A stretch of 64,000 nucleotides of DNA, from positions 14,267,521 to 14,331,520 of the forward strand of contig NC_092562.1 in NCBI RefSeq assembly GCF_037975245.1, read 5' to 3'. Every line of letters starts with the position of its first letter. The first letter of the stretch is position 1. Both the position numbers and the translations under genes were made by a program. Below the pieces are notes generated by a model. That model saw only the letters and a program-made list of their open reading frames with translations, was not told where the DNA came from and made no database searches. This DNA comes from Apostichopus japonicus. Its lineage: Eukaryota > Echinodermata > Holothuroidea > Aspidochirotida > Stichopodidae. Below, one piece after another: positions 24,581-37,900 of this stretch.

Positions 24581-26300
24581 CAGGCGCGTATCAAGGATTT
24601 TCTAACCCGGGGGGCGCGAATTACTATCTAAGCGGAGCGCCACCATCAGTTGGCGCGCAGCGTACAAGAAAATTTCTGGTTTTGATACCCCCCAGATCAC
24701 CGGAAATAGCACTTCTCGGGCTTGAAAATGAGCAACCAGATGTACACTTTTGCCTGAGAACCAAGTGTTTCCCAAAAGTTTTTTCCATCCATAACCTTTT
24801 TGCAGATTGTCACCAGTCACACATCATGTTCGACCTCATTGCATATCCTATGGATCATTGCTTTTGCAGGTGATTCTACGTCACGGCCACAATATCCGAA
24901 AGCCCCACTTTTCAAGGTTTTAAGCCCATTATTTGGTGAGAATTTGAAAATTCACATTTCTCGTGAATAAAATCACTTGAAAACATACCCATAATGTTGC
25001 ACAAAATTCAATCTATGGACAATATAGAAAAACCTCCTTGAATCCCTAACAGACAGGTCAAAGTTGCACGAGTAGAGGAAAGTATGATGGAGAATGTTGG
25101 TGAGGAAATTTTGGAAAATACCGACACAGTTAATTTATTGGTGTAGAAATATTGCAACCTCTTATAATGGCTACTATAAAACTTGGTTGAAGGAAATGAA
25201 AAATAGCAGATATTTCCGATATCTGGTATATCGAAACCGAACACTACTCACATAGGCGTAGGTCCCGTAGGAGGCGGTGGCTGCAGCCCCCTCCCCCCCC
25301 CCCCCCCCGCAACCAAATTTTTCCCCATCTTTTTCGGGCACCTACTGAAAGAAAAATAAATAGCAATGAATAGGTTAAAAATGATCTCCTTGGTAATTAA
25401 AATAAAGTTGTAAGCTTGGCCGATATTACTACTGTAAAAGAGAGTTTTGACATAAATGGATCTGTATGATTTTTCTCCATCTACATAAGACATTTGGTTG
25501 TTTACATAGCATCAGTATACTGTGCAACTTTGATGGACCGTGCGGTACACGATGCTATATGCACTGTAATGACCTATGCTTGCTTATATGATATTGGCAT
25601 TGATATGTTGAACGCGCGCTTCTTGCGCGAAAAATTTTGGCTTTTTTTTCGGGCAAGTCATTACAGCCCCCAAATCCAATTGGGCTCCTACGCCTTTAAC
25701 TACACACATAGACAGTTTTTGAGGCTGTTCATCGTGGAACATGCATTTCAATGCTCACTGATATGATGTTTTATCTGCTCTTTGCTTTACAAATTCGAAC
25801 AGGCGTGTAGCGAGTAATTGCCAAGGGAGGGGCGAAGCCTGTAGGCAAACTATCTAAGGGAAGCGCCACCATGAGTTGGCGCGAAGCGTACAAGAAAACT
25901 TTTGGCCGAAAATGCCTCCCAGATCGCTGGAAATGACACTTCCCAGGCCTTGTAAGTTGCATCTAAGCATTGTCTATTTTGAAATTACTAGCGATGTCAT
26001 AAAGAAAATTTGCTCGGGGGGGGGGCGGTCGCCCCCTTCCCGAAATGCGTCATGTACCCGGACGACTCGGTCGAGTTCAAGACCAGCTACAGTTGGTTCC
26101 ATATAGCACAATTGTTTACAATTGTTTAAGGCGTCCATACACACACACACGCGTTATGATAGACCATATATAGTATTTATATAGATACATTAGTGAGAGA
26201 GGAAAAATGGAAACGTCAAAAATGGAGTTGTCGGTGTAAGGGGTAGGGCGAGGCGCACACCCCCTCCGTAATCCTTGATCTGTCACTGGCTACCCTGTGT
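24581..26300 (+). repeat. Composite interspersed repeat, copy A
   Basis: It starts CAGGCGCGTATCAAGGATTT and ends near AATCCTTGATCTGTCACTG (about 26289). Inverted relatives are B (28633-31159) and C (38805-40785). Shared blocks in order are the GGATTTTCTAACCCGGGGGG end, a block with GTTCGACCTCATTGCATA, a GGCGTAGG-ended insert (about 25253-25700), CAGGCGTGTAGCGAG at 25801, the GCGCCA module, and a final block. It is non-coding and resembles layered hAT MITEs amplified as a unit. Confidence 0.65.
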
Positions 26301-27098
26301 ATATTATAGCGCTCCTATAAGTTTAAATTGATGGCGACGTCGTGCTTCTAAGTGCAGACCTATATGTTACTGCTAATCCATTTTGCTTTATCTTTTATTT
26401 ATTGCTTTGTCATTTACGAATGATTTGTAATGTACTTGTTTAATATACAGAATCCACATTTTTTAAATGTCATTATAAGCTTAAATATAAACATTATTAC
26501 AACGACAAAAAAAACATATTTATTGGTTTTCATACAATTAAAATATGAATTCATAACAAAGAAAAACGAAGTTGGAAAAGGAAAAAGAAATATGCAGCGT
26601 TGGTAATACTTATGCAGGGAGTAGTAAGTTTGCGAAATACTCGACTCTGCCACTTCGCGTTTAAAGTTTCCTGTTTTCGGTCCTTAATTGAGCTGATGGT
26701 TGACAAAAAAAAGGTACCTCAGGTTCCAGTATGAATAGGCTATACTCGATGAAAATGAAGGTCGTTTACAGTACTCAATATTCAATTTCTCCCTTTTCTG
26801 AGTGAAGTGGAATTATGAAATTGCGGGGAAAAATCTGCTTGTTACGCTGGCTAAAGTTTCACTGAAATATATGTCATTTTATTTTACAAACTCAAACTGT
26901 ATATGATTCTTTTTTATCGATGTTGATCCACATGGGTGTATAACCAGAGCACAGAAGCCAACCGTCGATCACTAGAGCCTTGAAACAAGAGGCCATTTTG
27001 GAGCAACGGACAAAACTATTGCCTTTATCGACATGGGGAGGAAATCGGCACCTGCGGAACCTTAAACCTGTCGCACATTCTGCGCCTAACAATCGTGT
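26301..27098. other. Intergenic, no gene recognised
   Basis: AT-rich sequence without a recognisable frame or repeat. Confidence 0.4.
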
Positions 27099-27345
27099 AT
27101 GGCTGTTGTGCCCGCTGCTGCTGTAGTCAGCCTTGTCACCGTTACCGATCGATTCCATGAGTAACTTGTCACACCTACGTCACACCCAAGTGTGTCCAAT
27201 TCAAACAGTCACTGCTACTGGGACACAACAGTGCGTATAACAACGTGTCTCCTGCAGCGACTTCCAATAGGGACAAACAGCCACAAACCAGTGCATGCAA
27301 CTATCTTAAAGAAGACTTGAAGACTCGCCCCAAACCGCGTGCCAC
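27099..27345. repeat. Second copy of the 8285-8530 repeat segment
   Basis: TGGCTGTTGTGCCCGCTGCT, GATCGATTCCATGAGTAACT and CGACTTCCAATAGGGACAAA recur in the same order and orientation. It contains a small insertion (CACCTACGTCA) relative to the first copy. The match ends near CGTGCCACG. Confidence 0.8.
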
Positions 27346-27714
27346 GCTCTGAAAAAAGTTAACTTTCCATTGCTTGCAAATGACGTTTTCTTCTTGTCGC
27401 TACAAAATGCAGACAGTAATGAAATGTGATATCTTTTATCTAGACCTGAGATGTCCACGCTGCTATGTACACTGCTTTGTGGGTATTGACCGTAGCTGTA
27501 TATATTGACTGTATACTAGTGTCTAATTACCGACCTTAGCAAGCTGTGTGTGTATTTTCTGGGTTCGATGGTGGTGTCTAACACTTCTGTTACACCTCAC
27601 ATGAAACTAGGTCAGATTACCGGCATGAGACGTTTCTTTGTGCGCGAGTCTTCACAACCTTTAATATATGCGATCTCGTATGTCACCGATTTATACATCA
27701 CCTGAATAAAGCGA

Positions 27715-27826
27715 GACGATGGAGATAAACTACCATGCCTGAGGACACAACTCGACATGACAGGACTCGAACCAACTATCCTAAAATCACAAGTCCATTG
27801 CCTTAGCCGATTTACCACGCCGCATT
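27715..27826 (-). mobile_element. tRNA-derived SINE head (minus strand)
   Basis: Reverse-complemented from 27826 it reads GCGGCGTGGTAAATCGGCTA, later GGTTCGAGTCCTGTC (B box), then CATGTCGAGTTGTGTCCTC. A truncated relative with the same B-box region is at about 9580-9640. The 3' limit is not clear. Confidence 0.6.
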
Positions 27827-27839
27827 ACTCATTTATGTT

Positions 27840-28385
27840 GCGCCATCATCATCTGTTGTCAGATTGTTATCAGTGCAATTTACATAGGCTTCGTGTCTGT
27901 GTATGTACTTCATCAATTTCATAAACGTTGGTTGTTTGATTTTTTTCCTTTTTTGCGTTCCATAAGTTTACCACGCCGCTGGGAGTGACTGTGCATGTCG
28001 TAAATGTGTCCTCTGAACCTATCAGCTCTATATGGATACATGGGGCGACTGCATAATACTAGTTAGATGATTAGTGGATACAAAGATTTTGACTGCTACT
28101 ACCAGGGAGTTGTTATAACAACTCCCTGCTACTATGCAGGGTATTAATCTGTATGACAGAAATCTTTAAATTTTTTTTTTCACAGATATAATGAAATATT
28201 TTATTGTTGCGTTGTCAAATGTTTGGTGCTTTATGCTTATTTTTAACATTCGCTGCCCAACGTTGTTGAACTGAAGTATTTTAGTTAGCTTCTCCCCCCT
28301 CCCCCACCCCCCCAAAAAAAGGAAAAAAAGCAGGATTTTGCTTTAACTGTCGAAATTGGTACGAGAAGATGGTGGACAATTCAAC
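27840..28385. other. Intergenic, no gene recognised
   Basis: No gene or recognisable element, apart from a short inverted CAACTCCC/GGGAGTTG near 28105-28130. Confidence 0.35.
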
Positions 28386-28392
28386 GCAATAT

Positions 28393-28610
28393 GCAGGTGC
28401 GTATCCAGGGGGGGCGTTGGGGGGCGCGCCCCCCGGGTAAGGAAAAGAGGAGAGAAAAAAAGAGAAGAAAAAAGGGAAAAGGAGGGGGAAAAAGAAAAGG
28501 AGGAGAGGAAGGAAGGGAAAAGAAAAAGAAAAAAGAGAGAAAAAGGAGAAAAGGAGGGAGTAGAAGATAGCCAAGACCTCGGGAACAGAAAGAGGAACAG
28601 TCGTAGTTAA
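28393..28610. repeat. CAGGTGCGTATCC-ended purine-rich repeat, copy 1
   Basis: Starts CAGGTGCGTATCCAGG, then G/C tracts, then about 150 bp of GAAAA/GGAGA purine sequence. An almost identical copy lies at 38586-38790. The right end is not defined. Confidence 0.65.
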
Positions 28611-29010
28611 AGCGCTGATCCCTATTATATACACAGGGTAGCCAGTGACAGATCAAGGATTACGGAGGGGGTGTGCGCCTCACCCTACCCATTACACCGA
28701 CAACTCCATTTTTGACGTTTCCATTTTTCCTCTCTCACTAATGTATCTATATAAATACTATATATGGTCTATCATAACGCGTGTGTGTGTGTATGGACGC
28801 CTTAAACAATTGTACAATTGGCAATATGGAACCAACTGTGGCTGGTCTTGAACTCGACCGAGTCGTCGGGGAACATGACGCATTTCGGGAAGGGGGCGAC
28901 CGCCCCCCCCCCGAGCAAATTTTCTTTATGACATCGCTAGTAATTTCAAAATAGACAATGCTTAGATGCAACTTACAAGGCCTGGGAAGTGTCATTTCCA
29001 GCGATCTGGG

Positions 29011-30441
29011 CAGTGGCGGCGGAACCGGGGGGGGGGGGGCTTGGGGGGGGCTCAGCCCCCCATGAAAAAGTTGAGGGGGCAAATGCATGATAAGCCCCCC
29101 CCCCCCAATATTTACCAAGGCTCCGAAACGTGCATCTGCCCATTTTTCAATGCATACTTGTCGATCTGTCCGATGCACACGTATACTATATAGGTGTAAT
29201 AATTTTAGTAAATGCTGGGGGGGGGACTCTCGGCCCGTCCCCTTGCTATAGACCACATTGTCACCCCAACCGCGTCTTCACGCCCCGTGAAAAGTGGAAG
29301 CAGTGAGTGTGAGTACCGGTGAGGGCAACACAACTTCGTCCTAGGCCAATGATTTGCCTCATTTCAGCCAGTTCTCCAACATCCCCTGAAGGATATATCC
29401 TTCTAATGGTAGCACATTTCCCATGGATATATCCTTCAGGGACATTCCCTTCTAATTGATGTATCTTTCGTAGGGTATATCCTTCTAAAGTGCCTTAAGT
29501 GTGATAACAAAAACACAATATTAGCATTTCACATGTACTGTATAGGGTACATGCATTCGTGACAGTGCTTGGTTCATAGAAATTTGTTGGCAACTGCACA
29601 TGGTTTTGGAATTACCCATTTGTTTACATTAAGAAATGCTTTCTGGTTTTTCTTATGACATTTATTTAATTCAAGGGCGTAGGAACCGGGGGGCTGGGGG
29701 GCGCCAGCCCCCCCCCAGTGAAAAATATGGGGGGCGGAAGTATCGTTCCGCCCCCCCGCTCCGCAAGTCAGAAAACCCCTTTTTCATTTCCAAATGAGAA
29801 AAAAATCTCATTTGAAGCACCAAATTGCATCTAAGGCCAGGTGAAAATGTAAAATTCTTTACAAAATGGAGTGGGTGTCGAAGTGTGCTATATTGCACCA
29901 AATTGCATCTGAGGCCACCTGGAAATGCAAAAAAATTCCAAAGGGGAGGGGGACACCCCCTCCCCTTAGACCCCTCCCCCAGGCCGGCCATCAGTCTTCA
30001 GCCCCCCCCCCCCCTCCACTCAAAAGTACCTTCCTACGCCACTGATTTAATTATTGCATTTAACTGCAAGTAGTAATTTACTACACTCAAAAACGTCAAG
30101 TACACTACGAGTAATAGCTACTCTCTTAAAACACAATCGAATATACAAATTACAATGTTTTTACAGATTTTTTTTATAAATATTTATATTTATACTGGAA
30201 ATAAATAAATGAAATAAAAATGAAATTACGTGCAATCTGAGAAATTGCAGGCTTGAGACCCATATTTTTGGGCTAGGTATTCGCAGCATAAAGCACTCGG
30301 GAAGTGCCGTTTCCGGCCATCTGGGGGTTTGAAAAACCCAAAAATTTTCTTGTACGCTCCGCGCCAACCGATGGTGGCGCTCCGCTTAGATAGTCTCCAC
30401 ACATTGGCCCCCCCAAAAATTTTCCCGTTCCGCCGCGTCTG
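29011..30441. mobile_element. hAT-like element, 1.43 kb, inside repeat B
   Basis: The ends are CAGTGGCGGCGGAAC and GTTCCGCCGCGTCTG. The flanks are GATCTGGG (29003-29010) and GATCTGAG (30442-30449), 7 of 8 identical. Relatives of copy B lack this insert at the same point. The interior matches 8524-9560. No transposase was recognised. Confidence 0.75.
29672..30044. mobile_element. hAT MITE, 373 bp, with exact 8-bp target duplication
   Basis: The ends are CAAGGGCGTAGGAA and TTCCTACGCCACTG. The flanking 8-mers ATTTAATT at 29664-29671 and 30045-30052 are identical. The uninserted site exists at 9225-9232. The interior has two diverged copies of CACCAAATTGCATCT and G/C tracts. A second member is at 35487-35852. 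Confidence 0.92.
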
Positions 30442-31319
30442 GATCTGAGAGGCATTTACGGCCAACTTTTTCTTGTACGCTTCGCGCCAACTCATGGTGG
30501 CGCTTCGCTTAGATAGTTTGCCTACAGGCTTCGCCCCTCCCTTGGCAATTACTCGCTACACGCCTGTTCGAATTTGTAACGCAAAGAGCAGATATAACAT
30601 CATATCAGTGAGCATTGAAATGCATGTTCCACGATGGATAGCCTCAAAATCTGTCTATGTGTGTAGTCAAAGGCGTAGGAGCCCAATTGGATTAAGGGTT
30701 GAAGGAGGTTTTTCTATATTGGTTGTCCATAGATTGAATTTTGTGCAACATTATGGGTATGTTTTCAAGTGATTTTATTCACGAGAAATGTGAATTTTCA
30801 ACAAACAATGGGCTTAAAACCTTGAAAAGTGGGGCTTTCGGATATTGTGGGCCGTGACGTAGAATCACCTACAAAAGCAATGATCCATAGGACATGCAAT
30901 GAGGTCGAACATGATGTGTGACTGGTGACAATCTTCAAAAAGGTTATGGATGGAAAAAAACTTTTGGGAAATACATGGTTCTCAGGCAAAAGTGTACATC
31001 TTGTTGGTCATTTTCAAGCCCGAGAAGTGCCATTTCCGGTGATCTGGGGGCATCAAAACCAGAAATTTTCTTGTACGCTCCGCGCCAACCAATGGTGGCG
31101 CTCCGCTTAGATAGTAATTCGCGCCCCCCGGGTTAGAAAATCCTGGATACGCGCCTGATATGCATGTGGATAAAATCAAAAATTCACCTTACGTCACAAT
31201 AAGTTGGAAATCGATCCAGATAAGTAGTGTAAACTGAACCTTTAAACGTTACCGACCGATAACGTCATATTTGTGAACAAGTAAACCTTGAACTGTATCA
31301 AATCTAAAGTTCCTGCAAA

Positions 31320-31498
31320 CAAACCAAGGAGCAAAGTTTAAAACGTGATTTACTGACAATCAAAATACGGGCTAGTGCTATTGTGCTCGATCTGTACTCT
31401 GTGTCAATGTAATTCGGAAAATGTAATCGACGCGGTTCTGTCTGTGTTAGATTGATTTGCGAGTCAACTGAAATAACGTGTTTGCCTAGTCTACTAAA
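31320..31498 (+). promoter_or_regulatory. Conserved 5' flank of sulfotransferase copy 2
   Basis: Matches 850-1037, with the longest identical stretch covering GATTGATTTGCGAGTCAACT and the start-codon context CTACTAAAATGG. It is probably 5' UTR and core promoter duplicated with the gene. Confidence 0.5.
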
Positions 31499-31789
31499 AT
31501 GGTGGTCAGATATTCATTAGAGGAACAAAATGAAATGCAGAGGGAAATTTCCAAAATGTTCGGTGTTCCCGAGCCGCTGCAGAATATCAGTGAGATGCAC
31601 GAGTATGAAGGAGTGAGGTTTAGCGGTTTTGTACCTGCGAAGAGTCTTGAGATCATTAGAGACTGGGAGACGAGAGACGATGACATATTCATCACCACGT
31701 ATCCTAAAAGTGGTAGGCTATGTTTACACTACAACCAGTGTACTGTATTGTACTACATTTACATATTGTATATATTATTGTATATTTTA

Positions 31790-31858
<69 letters not shown>

Positions 31859-32548
31859 GTTAATCAACGGTCTAGCGTGCGTTACTCAAAGGATTAATGC
31901 ACGATCGGGGGATAATGCAAGCGATGCACGAGGGCGGAGCGTAGCGGAGCCCGGGTGCATCCAGCGATAGCATTAACACCCGGAGTGCATTAATCATGTG
32001 AGTAACGCACGCTAGACCGTTGATTAACCCCGTTCCTTCATACACTACCATTTGTGTGGAGGGAAAATCATAAAACAAAACATTTTTGGTTACATATAAC
32101 CAAAGATTTATTAAAGTGATGCCCCGTAAGTCGAATTAACGATTAACAACCAGCATAACAATGTACATGTGCAATTATAAAGTAATACTGAACGATAGTG
32201 AATAATTATAAAGGAAACGTCTTTGAAAGGCTGTCATTCATAAAAGATGAACCATAATAACATTTTAACTAATGTTTGGCAATATTGCGGCCATAATACT
32301 ATTTTTGAAAGGTCTCAATAACAAGGAACTACAAACAATTACTAGTTGGCTTCATCATATCAATACCCTACAACTTCTGGTTCCCATAGCAACCATTCTA
32401 GGGACAAACATGTACGTATGGTATACAGTCATACGATAACATTCATCCGCCGGTAATTTTACCGTGCGTTACTCACAGGATTAACAACGGTCAGCTGACC
32501 TGAATGGACCAATAGGATTTAGGAATATTTACTAAGTATGAATGAATA

Positions 32549-32637
<89 letters not shown>

Positions 32638-34917
32638 ATTGATTGTCTGTGTGTTATAGTACACACATTCGTATACTCCAATCAGTGTATTATATATATA
32701 GATATATAAAAAAAAACAGCCTTATAACGGTATTAAGTATTTGTCTAGTCGGCGACAGGTATATTAACATATCTCGCTAGTATGGATTCGGGAGATGCAA
32801 ACTTGCAATAGTGTCCCCTATAATCAAGCGGTGACCAGCAAGTTACCGATGACTACATCCAAAATTCCGACATCGACACCGTTTGGTCCAGTTTCACTGA
32901 TTTTATCAGAAAATATATGGATAATAATATTATTATATATAACTGTAAAGTTATATATAATAATGGATGACTGAAAACCTGAGAAAGGAATGAAACAAAA
33001 AACGTAAGTTTAATGATAAGGCTCGTAGAACTGGAGACTTCGTTAATTAGGATAAATTCAAAGAGATCATACGTAAAATGACAGATCGTAAAAAAAAACT
33101 TCTCAGAAAACTATATCCGTGATATTTCCGACACCCTTGCAACTAATAACACCAAACCATTCTGGCGATATATAAAACCCACCTGCCGAGAGGCTTTTGA
33201 TGTTAGTCCTCTCCAGAGCACCGGTCGCCTTGCCTCAAATGCAAATGAAAGAGTCGCGAGGTCCTTAATACCCAATTCTGCTCAGTTTTTTACTAAAGAA
33301 AATCCGCAAGACCTACCAACAATAAACCGAAGACCATTATATGCCCTATATTACTGTCACTAGTCATAGCTAGCATCGAGAAACTTCTGAAGGAACTTAA
33401 GATCCATAAAGCAACTGGCCCGATAACATATCCCGACCGTACGGATTTTGAAGGCATGCTCTTCAGATACAATGGCGCCAAGTCTATCTCCACTATAGAA
33501 CAATCCCGCAGGACTGGCGTACAGCAAATGTGCCACCCATAGTCAAGATATATAGGGGACCGATCAAAACCGTCAAATTACCATAATCCAGTTACGCTTA
33601 CTAGTAATAGTATGATAGGCTGCAAGCAACTGGAGCCGCATATTATTGTCAGTAACATAGTACGGCTCATTTTGATCCTTATGCCATACTGGATCATGTG
33701 AAAAACAACATGGCTTTAGACGTGTAGTAGTATAGATCTTGTGAAACCCAACTGGCGGTTCTGGTAATCAGCTGCTGGACAACATTATCAAATCCGGGAA
33801 GAGAAGGACACACGTCAACAACCCTATGGGCGATATGTGTGGACATCGATCAAGATCAAGATATAGTACAACTAATCGAACAACAGTAGCTCAGATACAA
33901 AATACATGCACCCACCAATCCCCCAAAAGACAGTGTGTCTATAATAAAATTGTCTTCACTCAAAAGTGTGAGAGGACCGTTAACTGTGAATATTACCAAG
34001 TGCAGATTAAATGAAGCGGGCAGTAAGTTTATTTTTTAACAAGATTGTAATATCAGTAATCTTTGTTCCATATATCAGGTACCCACTGGATGTGGGAAAT
34101 AGCTCTGCTGGTATTAGCAAAGGGACGTGCAGATGATATCGACAGGATGAAGATGTTTGGGACTGGAGTAGAATTTCTCTTTCCGCCTGAAATGACGACA
34201 CCATCTCATGAGATATTTGCGGAGGTGGAGTCTCCAAGGGTCATGATTACCCATCTACCCTGGCAATTCTTGCCCAAACAACTAACAGAGGGCAAGAAAG
34301 GGAGGGTAAGTTCAAATGAATAAATTGCTCATGAAAATGTTCGCAGCTGCGCATATGTATCAAGCCCCTTAAGCAAACAATCTAAATACAAATTTTCCTA
34401 ACATAAACTTTAGATTTTTATTTTTTTTAAAACACTCTCTTTAAGAATGTCACATGCACATTACAAGTCCCCTTGTTATCCCAAGGTTCTGTTGTCTATT
34501 GTCATGTGTTTTAAATTATTAAATATCTATTCATATGATTTATCATACGTATTGTGTATGACAATGCCAAATAGTAATCACCATCACTGCCACAATCACC
34601 ACCACCATCACCATCATCGTCGTCGTTGTCACGATCATCGTTATCGTAATTAACATCATCATCATCACCATTATCATCCTCACCAGTATCACCATCATCG
34701 CCACAAACACCACCATCGCCACCACTACCATCATCGTCGTCGTTGTCACCATCATCGGTATCGTTATTAGGATTATCATCATCATCATTTTCATCATCAC
34801 CACTACCACCATTATCATCATCATCGTCGTCGTCACCAACATCATCACCATCATCATCAGCATCGTCATCATCACCACCACCATCATCATCATCATCATC
34901 ATCGTCATCATCACCAC

Positions 34918-34986
<69 letters not shown>

Positions 34987-37900
34987 TACCATCATCAACA
35001 CAGCAATCGTTTCTTGACGAGGATAAATATTACTGTCTTTTTCCAGATCCTCTACGTCATGAGAAATCCTAAGGATACCTTAGCGTCCTTGAGCCGGTTT
35101 ATTCTTGCACCCATGGGTCCAGTTAAAGACCAGAGGATGTGGAAGTTTTTCTTCAATATGTTCTTGTCCGGCGAGAGTAAGTTTCAGAATAAAAGACCAT
35201 GCGATGTGGCCCGCTGTATTAATGGTCGGTCGTTCTAGCTCCATCAAGTTCAAATGTGTCACGTGACTTTGTATCCATAGAAACCCCTATGTTGTACTAG
35301 TATATACTGTGCCAAGGCAACCTACACTTCGATTTCGTCGTGTTTCTACAACCTTGTCTACCAAATAATTAGCCCTGAAAGGGTCTTCACCTCCGACTAT
35401 ATGGAAGTAATATAATCGTAAACAGTCCATATCATTATTATTTTATTAGTTGTGTTGAATTCTTTCAGCCTGAAAGTAGCGTTGTTCAAGGGCGTAGGAA
35501 CCGGGGGGCTGGGGGCGCCAGCCCCCCCAGTGAAAAATGTGGAGGGGCGGAAGTATCATTCCGCCCCCCCCCCGGTTCGCAAGTCAGAAAACCCCTTTTT
35601 CATTTCCAAATGAGAAAAAAAATCTCATTTGGAGCACCAAATTGCATCTAAGGCCAGGTGAAAATACAAAATTAAGTTTACAAAATGGAGTGGGTGTTGA
35701 AGTGTGCTATATTGCACCAAACTGCATCTGAGGCCACCTGGAAATGCAAAAAAGTCCAAAGGGGAGGGGGACACCCCCTCCCCTTAGACCCCTCCCCCAG
35801 GCCGGGCATCAGTCTTCAGCCCCCCATTCAAAAGTACCTTCCTACGCCACTGGCGTTGTTATAACCTCTGAAACACTCTTACAGGTTCCGAAGACAACAT
35901 TGTTAATGGAAGAGCCCCTTTATTTCCACGAATAAATTCTTTTTCATTTTTAACAGTTAACTCGTACCGTTTAACAGTTACTTACTTAGCGGACATATTG
36001 TCTAATAAGTACCACTCAAACTAAAAACATATATCATTTTCCAAATATGTATGTATCAATGCAAGAACCCCTCCCCCCCCCCCCTCCCCCTTACAAAAGA
36101 AATTAAAGAAAGTACGAATGAAAACCTAATATACAGATATTTAAATTCGGGAACACTATATAAGGATCCTATCTAGGTAACTAACTTGTAGTACTTCGTA
36201 GCCAACTTCTTCGTTCAGGTTAGCGTCCGACCGTATATGGGTTCATCATATATTACAATGGTTACACTGGCACTGCTTACAGTGAAAACTAAGACAAAAT
36301 AATTTCCAATTTCCACTTGTGTGTCAAATTATAAAGTGAATCTGAAATATATGATTCCATCATTAATTGTGTCATACCAAAAAAAAAAACACCCCATATA
36401 GAGTTCAATACGATAACTCAGCGAATTTGTAATATAAAGAGTCAGCTGCAAAATTCACAGAACTAAGCTATAACCTGGTTTTGAATTTTTGAGCAACGTG
36501 GGCCTACCTACCTTATGTATAATTCATAAGTACTCTAGTCCATCACGTGACTAGCAACTGACAATATTTTCAACATTATAGAGTGCACCACCTCCGCCGC
36601 ATACTGTAAATTATACTATGTATGTTGTGAAAATAATAAAAGCTTGATCATTTTCAACAAAATTAAGGGAAATGATTTTAGGTCTACAGACGTTATATGA
36701 AATTTCTTGAAAATACATGTGCTTTGTAAGTTGCCGCAAGAATTGCAACATTTCGCATTTAAACATCCTTAATTAAAAGCGTCCCTTCTCCTCCCCTTAT
36801 GCCCCCCCCCCCCTAGGGCCAACGGCACATAACTTCAACAAATCAAACCAAACCTAAACACATTTTTGTGCGTGCATAATGTGGGCTCTATACCCTAAAA
36901 CTTTTGCTGTGTAAATAACGAGATGTGTCACATTTAAGATCTAAAAGCATGTTGGCATGCAGGTCAAATTTCTTGAACATTAAATGTTCTCTGTATACGT
37001 TGCAAAAGATCGCACTATTTCGAATTTCTCATAGTGAAGAGGGAAGGGGAATGGGAAGCCCCTCCAATTACACCCATCCCCAGGGACGCCAGCCCATAAG
37101 TTCAAATCTTACCCCTCCCTAATTGTCCATAACTGTCTGTTGTATATTGTCGCCGATTACTTTTCTAAGAAAGTTTAACTTTTTGTTATTTAAAAGGTAC
37201 TTAAAAGAGTGCAATAATGTTTCCCTTTTAGTGAGTCACGGAAGTTGGTTCGACCACGTACATACCTACTGGACACATAGAGAACAAGAGAATGTTTTCT
37301 TCACCTCATACGAAAAGCTAAAGCTGGTGAGTTGACATTGATTTATCAAGATCGAATTTTCGAAATTAATTAAAGGCTGTATAATTCTAAAGGAGAAGCA
37401 AGCCCACCCCCCCCCCTCCCCCCCCCATCATCTTACCCATTTATATCAGAGATGCTTACGATGAAAAATCTTCCACTCACTAGCACACATTGAAAGTTAT
37501 CTAGGTATTTGTTAAACTAATGCGCTGTAGAATTTCATAGGTCTAAGCTATATCTGCCGTTAGTTTCCGAGTTGCGTATTCTGTACCAAATCCCTGCGGT
37601 GTTCTTTTGTTGTTGTTTGTTTTAACTCTATCACAAAACGCGATTTGTAAGTTAAATGTTTCCGGTGTTCATATTGGAAATTGTGAAACTTTTTTTAAGA
37701 CAAAACTATTGTAAACTGTTAATTAATTGTTAGTTCATTTTAGTTAATAAATTGAAATCCATATATCATGTCATGTCCCTTATTCAAGATGTGGTTGATT
37801 GAATGATACCTATTTTGACTGGCCAATTTTACCCGTGCTAACGTCTATGATGTTATCGTGGCAGAGGTTCCTCAAAAACTTTTCTATCCTATCACAATGT

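Larger units (their letters stand above)
28633..31159 (-). repeat. Composite interspersed repeat, copy B (inverted), with nested insertions
   Basis: Inverted relative of 24581-26300. It starts CAGTGACAGATCAAGGATTA and ends GGATACGCGCCTG. It is enlarged by the 1.43-kb hAT-like element at 29011-30441, which in turn contains a MITE at 29672-30044. This gives three layers of insertion. Confidence 0.7.

Noticed and set aside
28747-29256. 169-codon minus-strand frame
   Set aside because: Runs through composite repeat B and a hAT-like end with poly-C/G tracts; Pro-rich low-complexity product.
34543-35001. Long poly-Met / poly-Ser open frames on both strands
   Set aside because: Products of the CAT/ATG trinucleotide microsatellite in a sulfotransferase intron.
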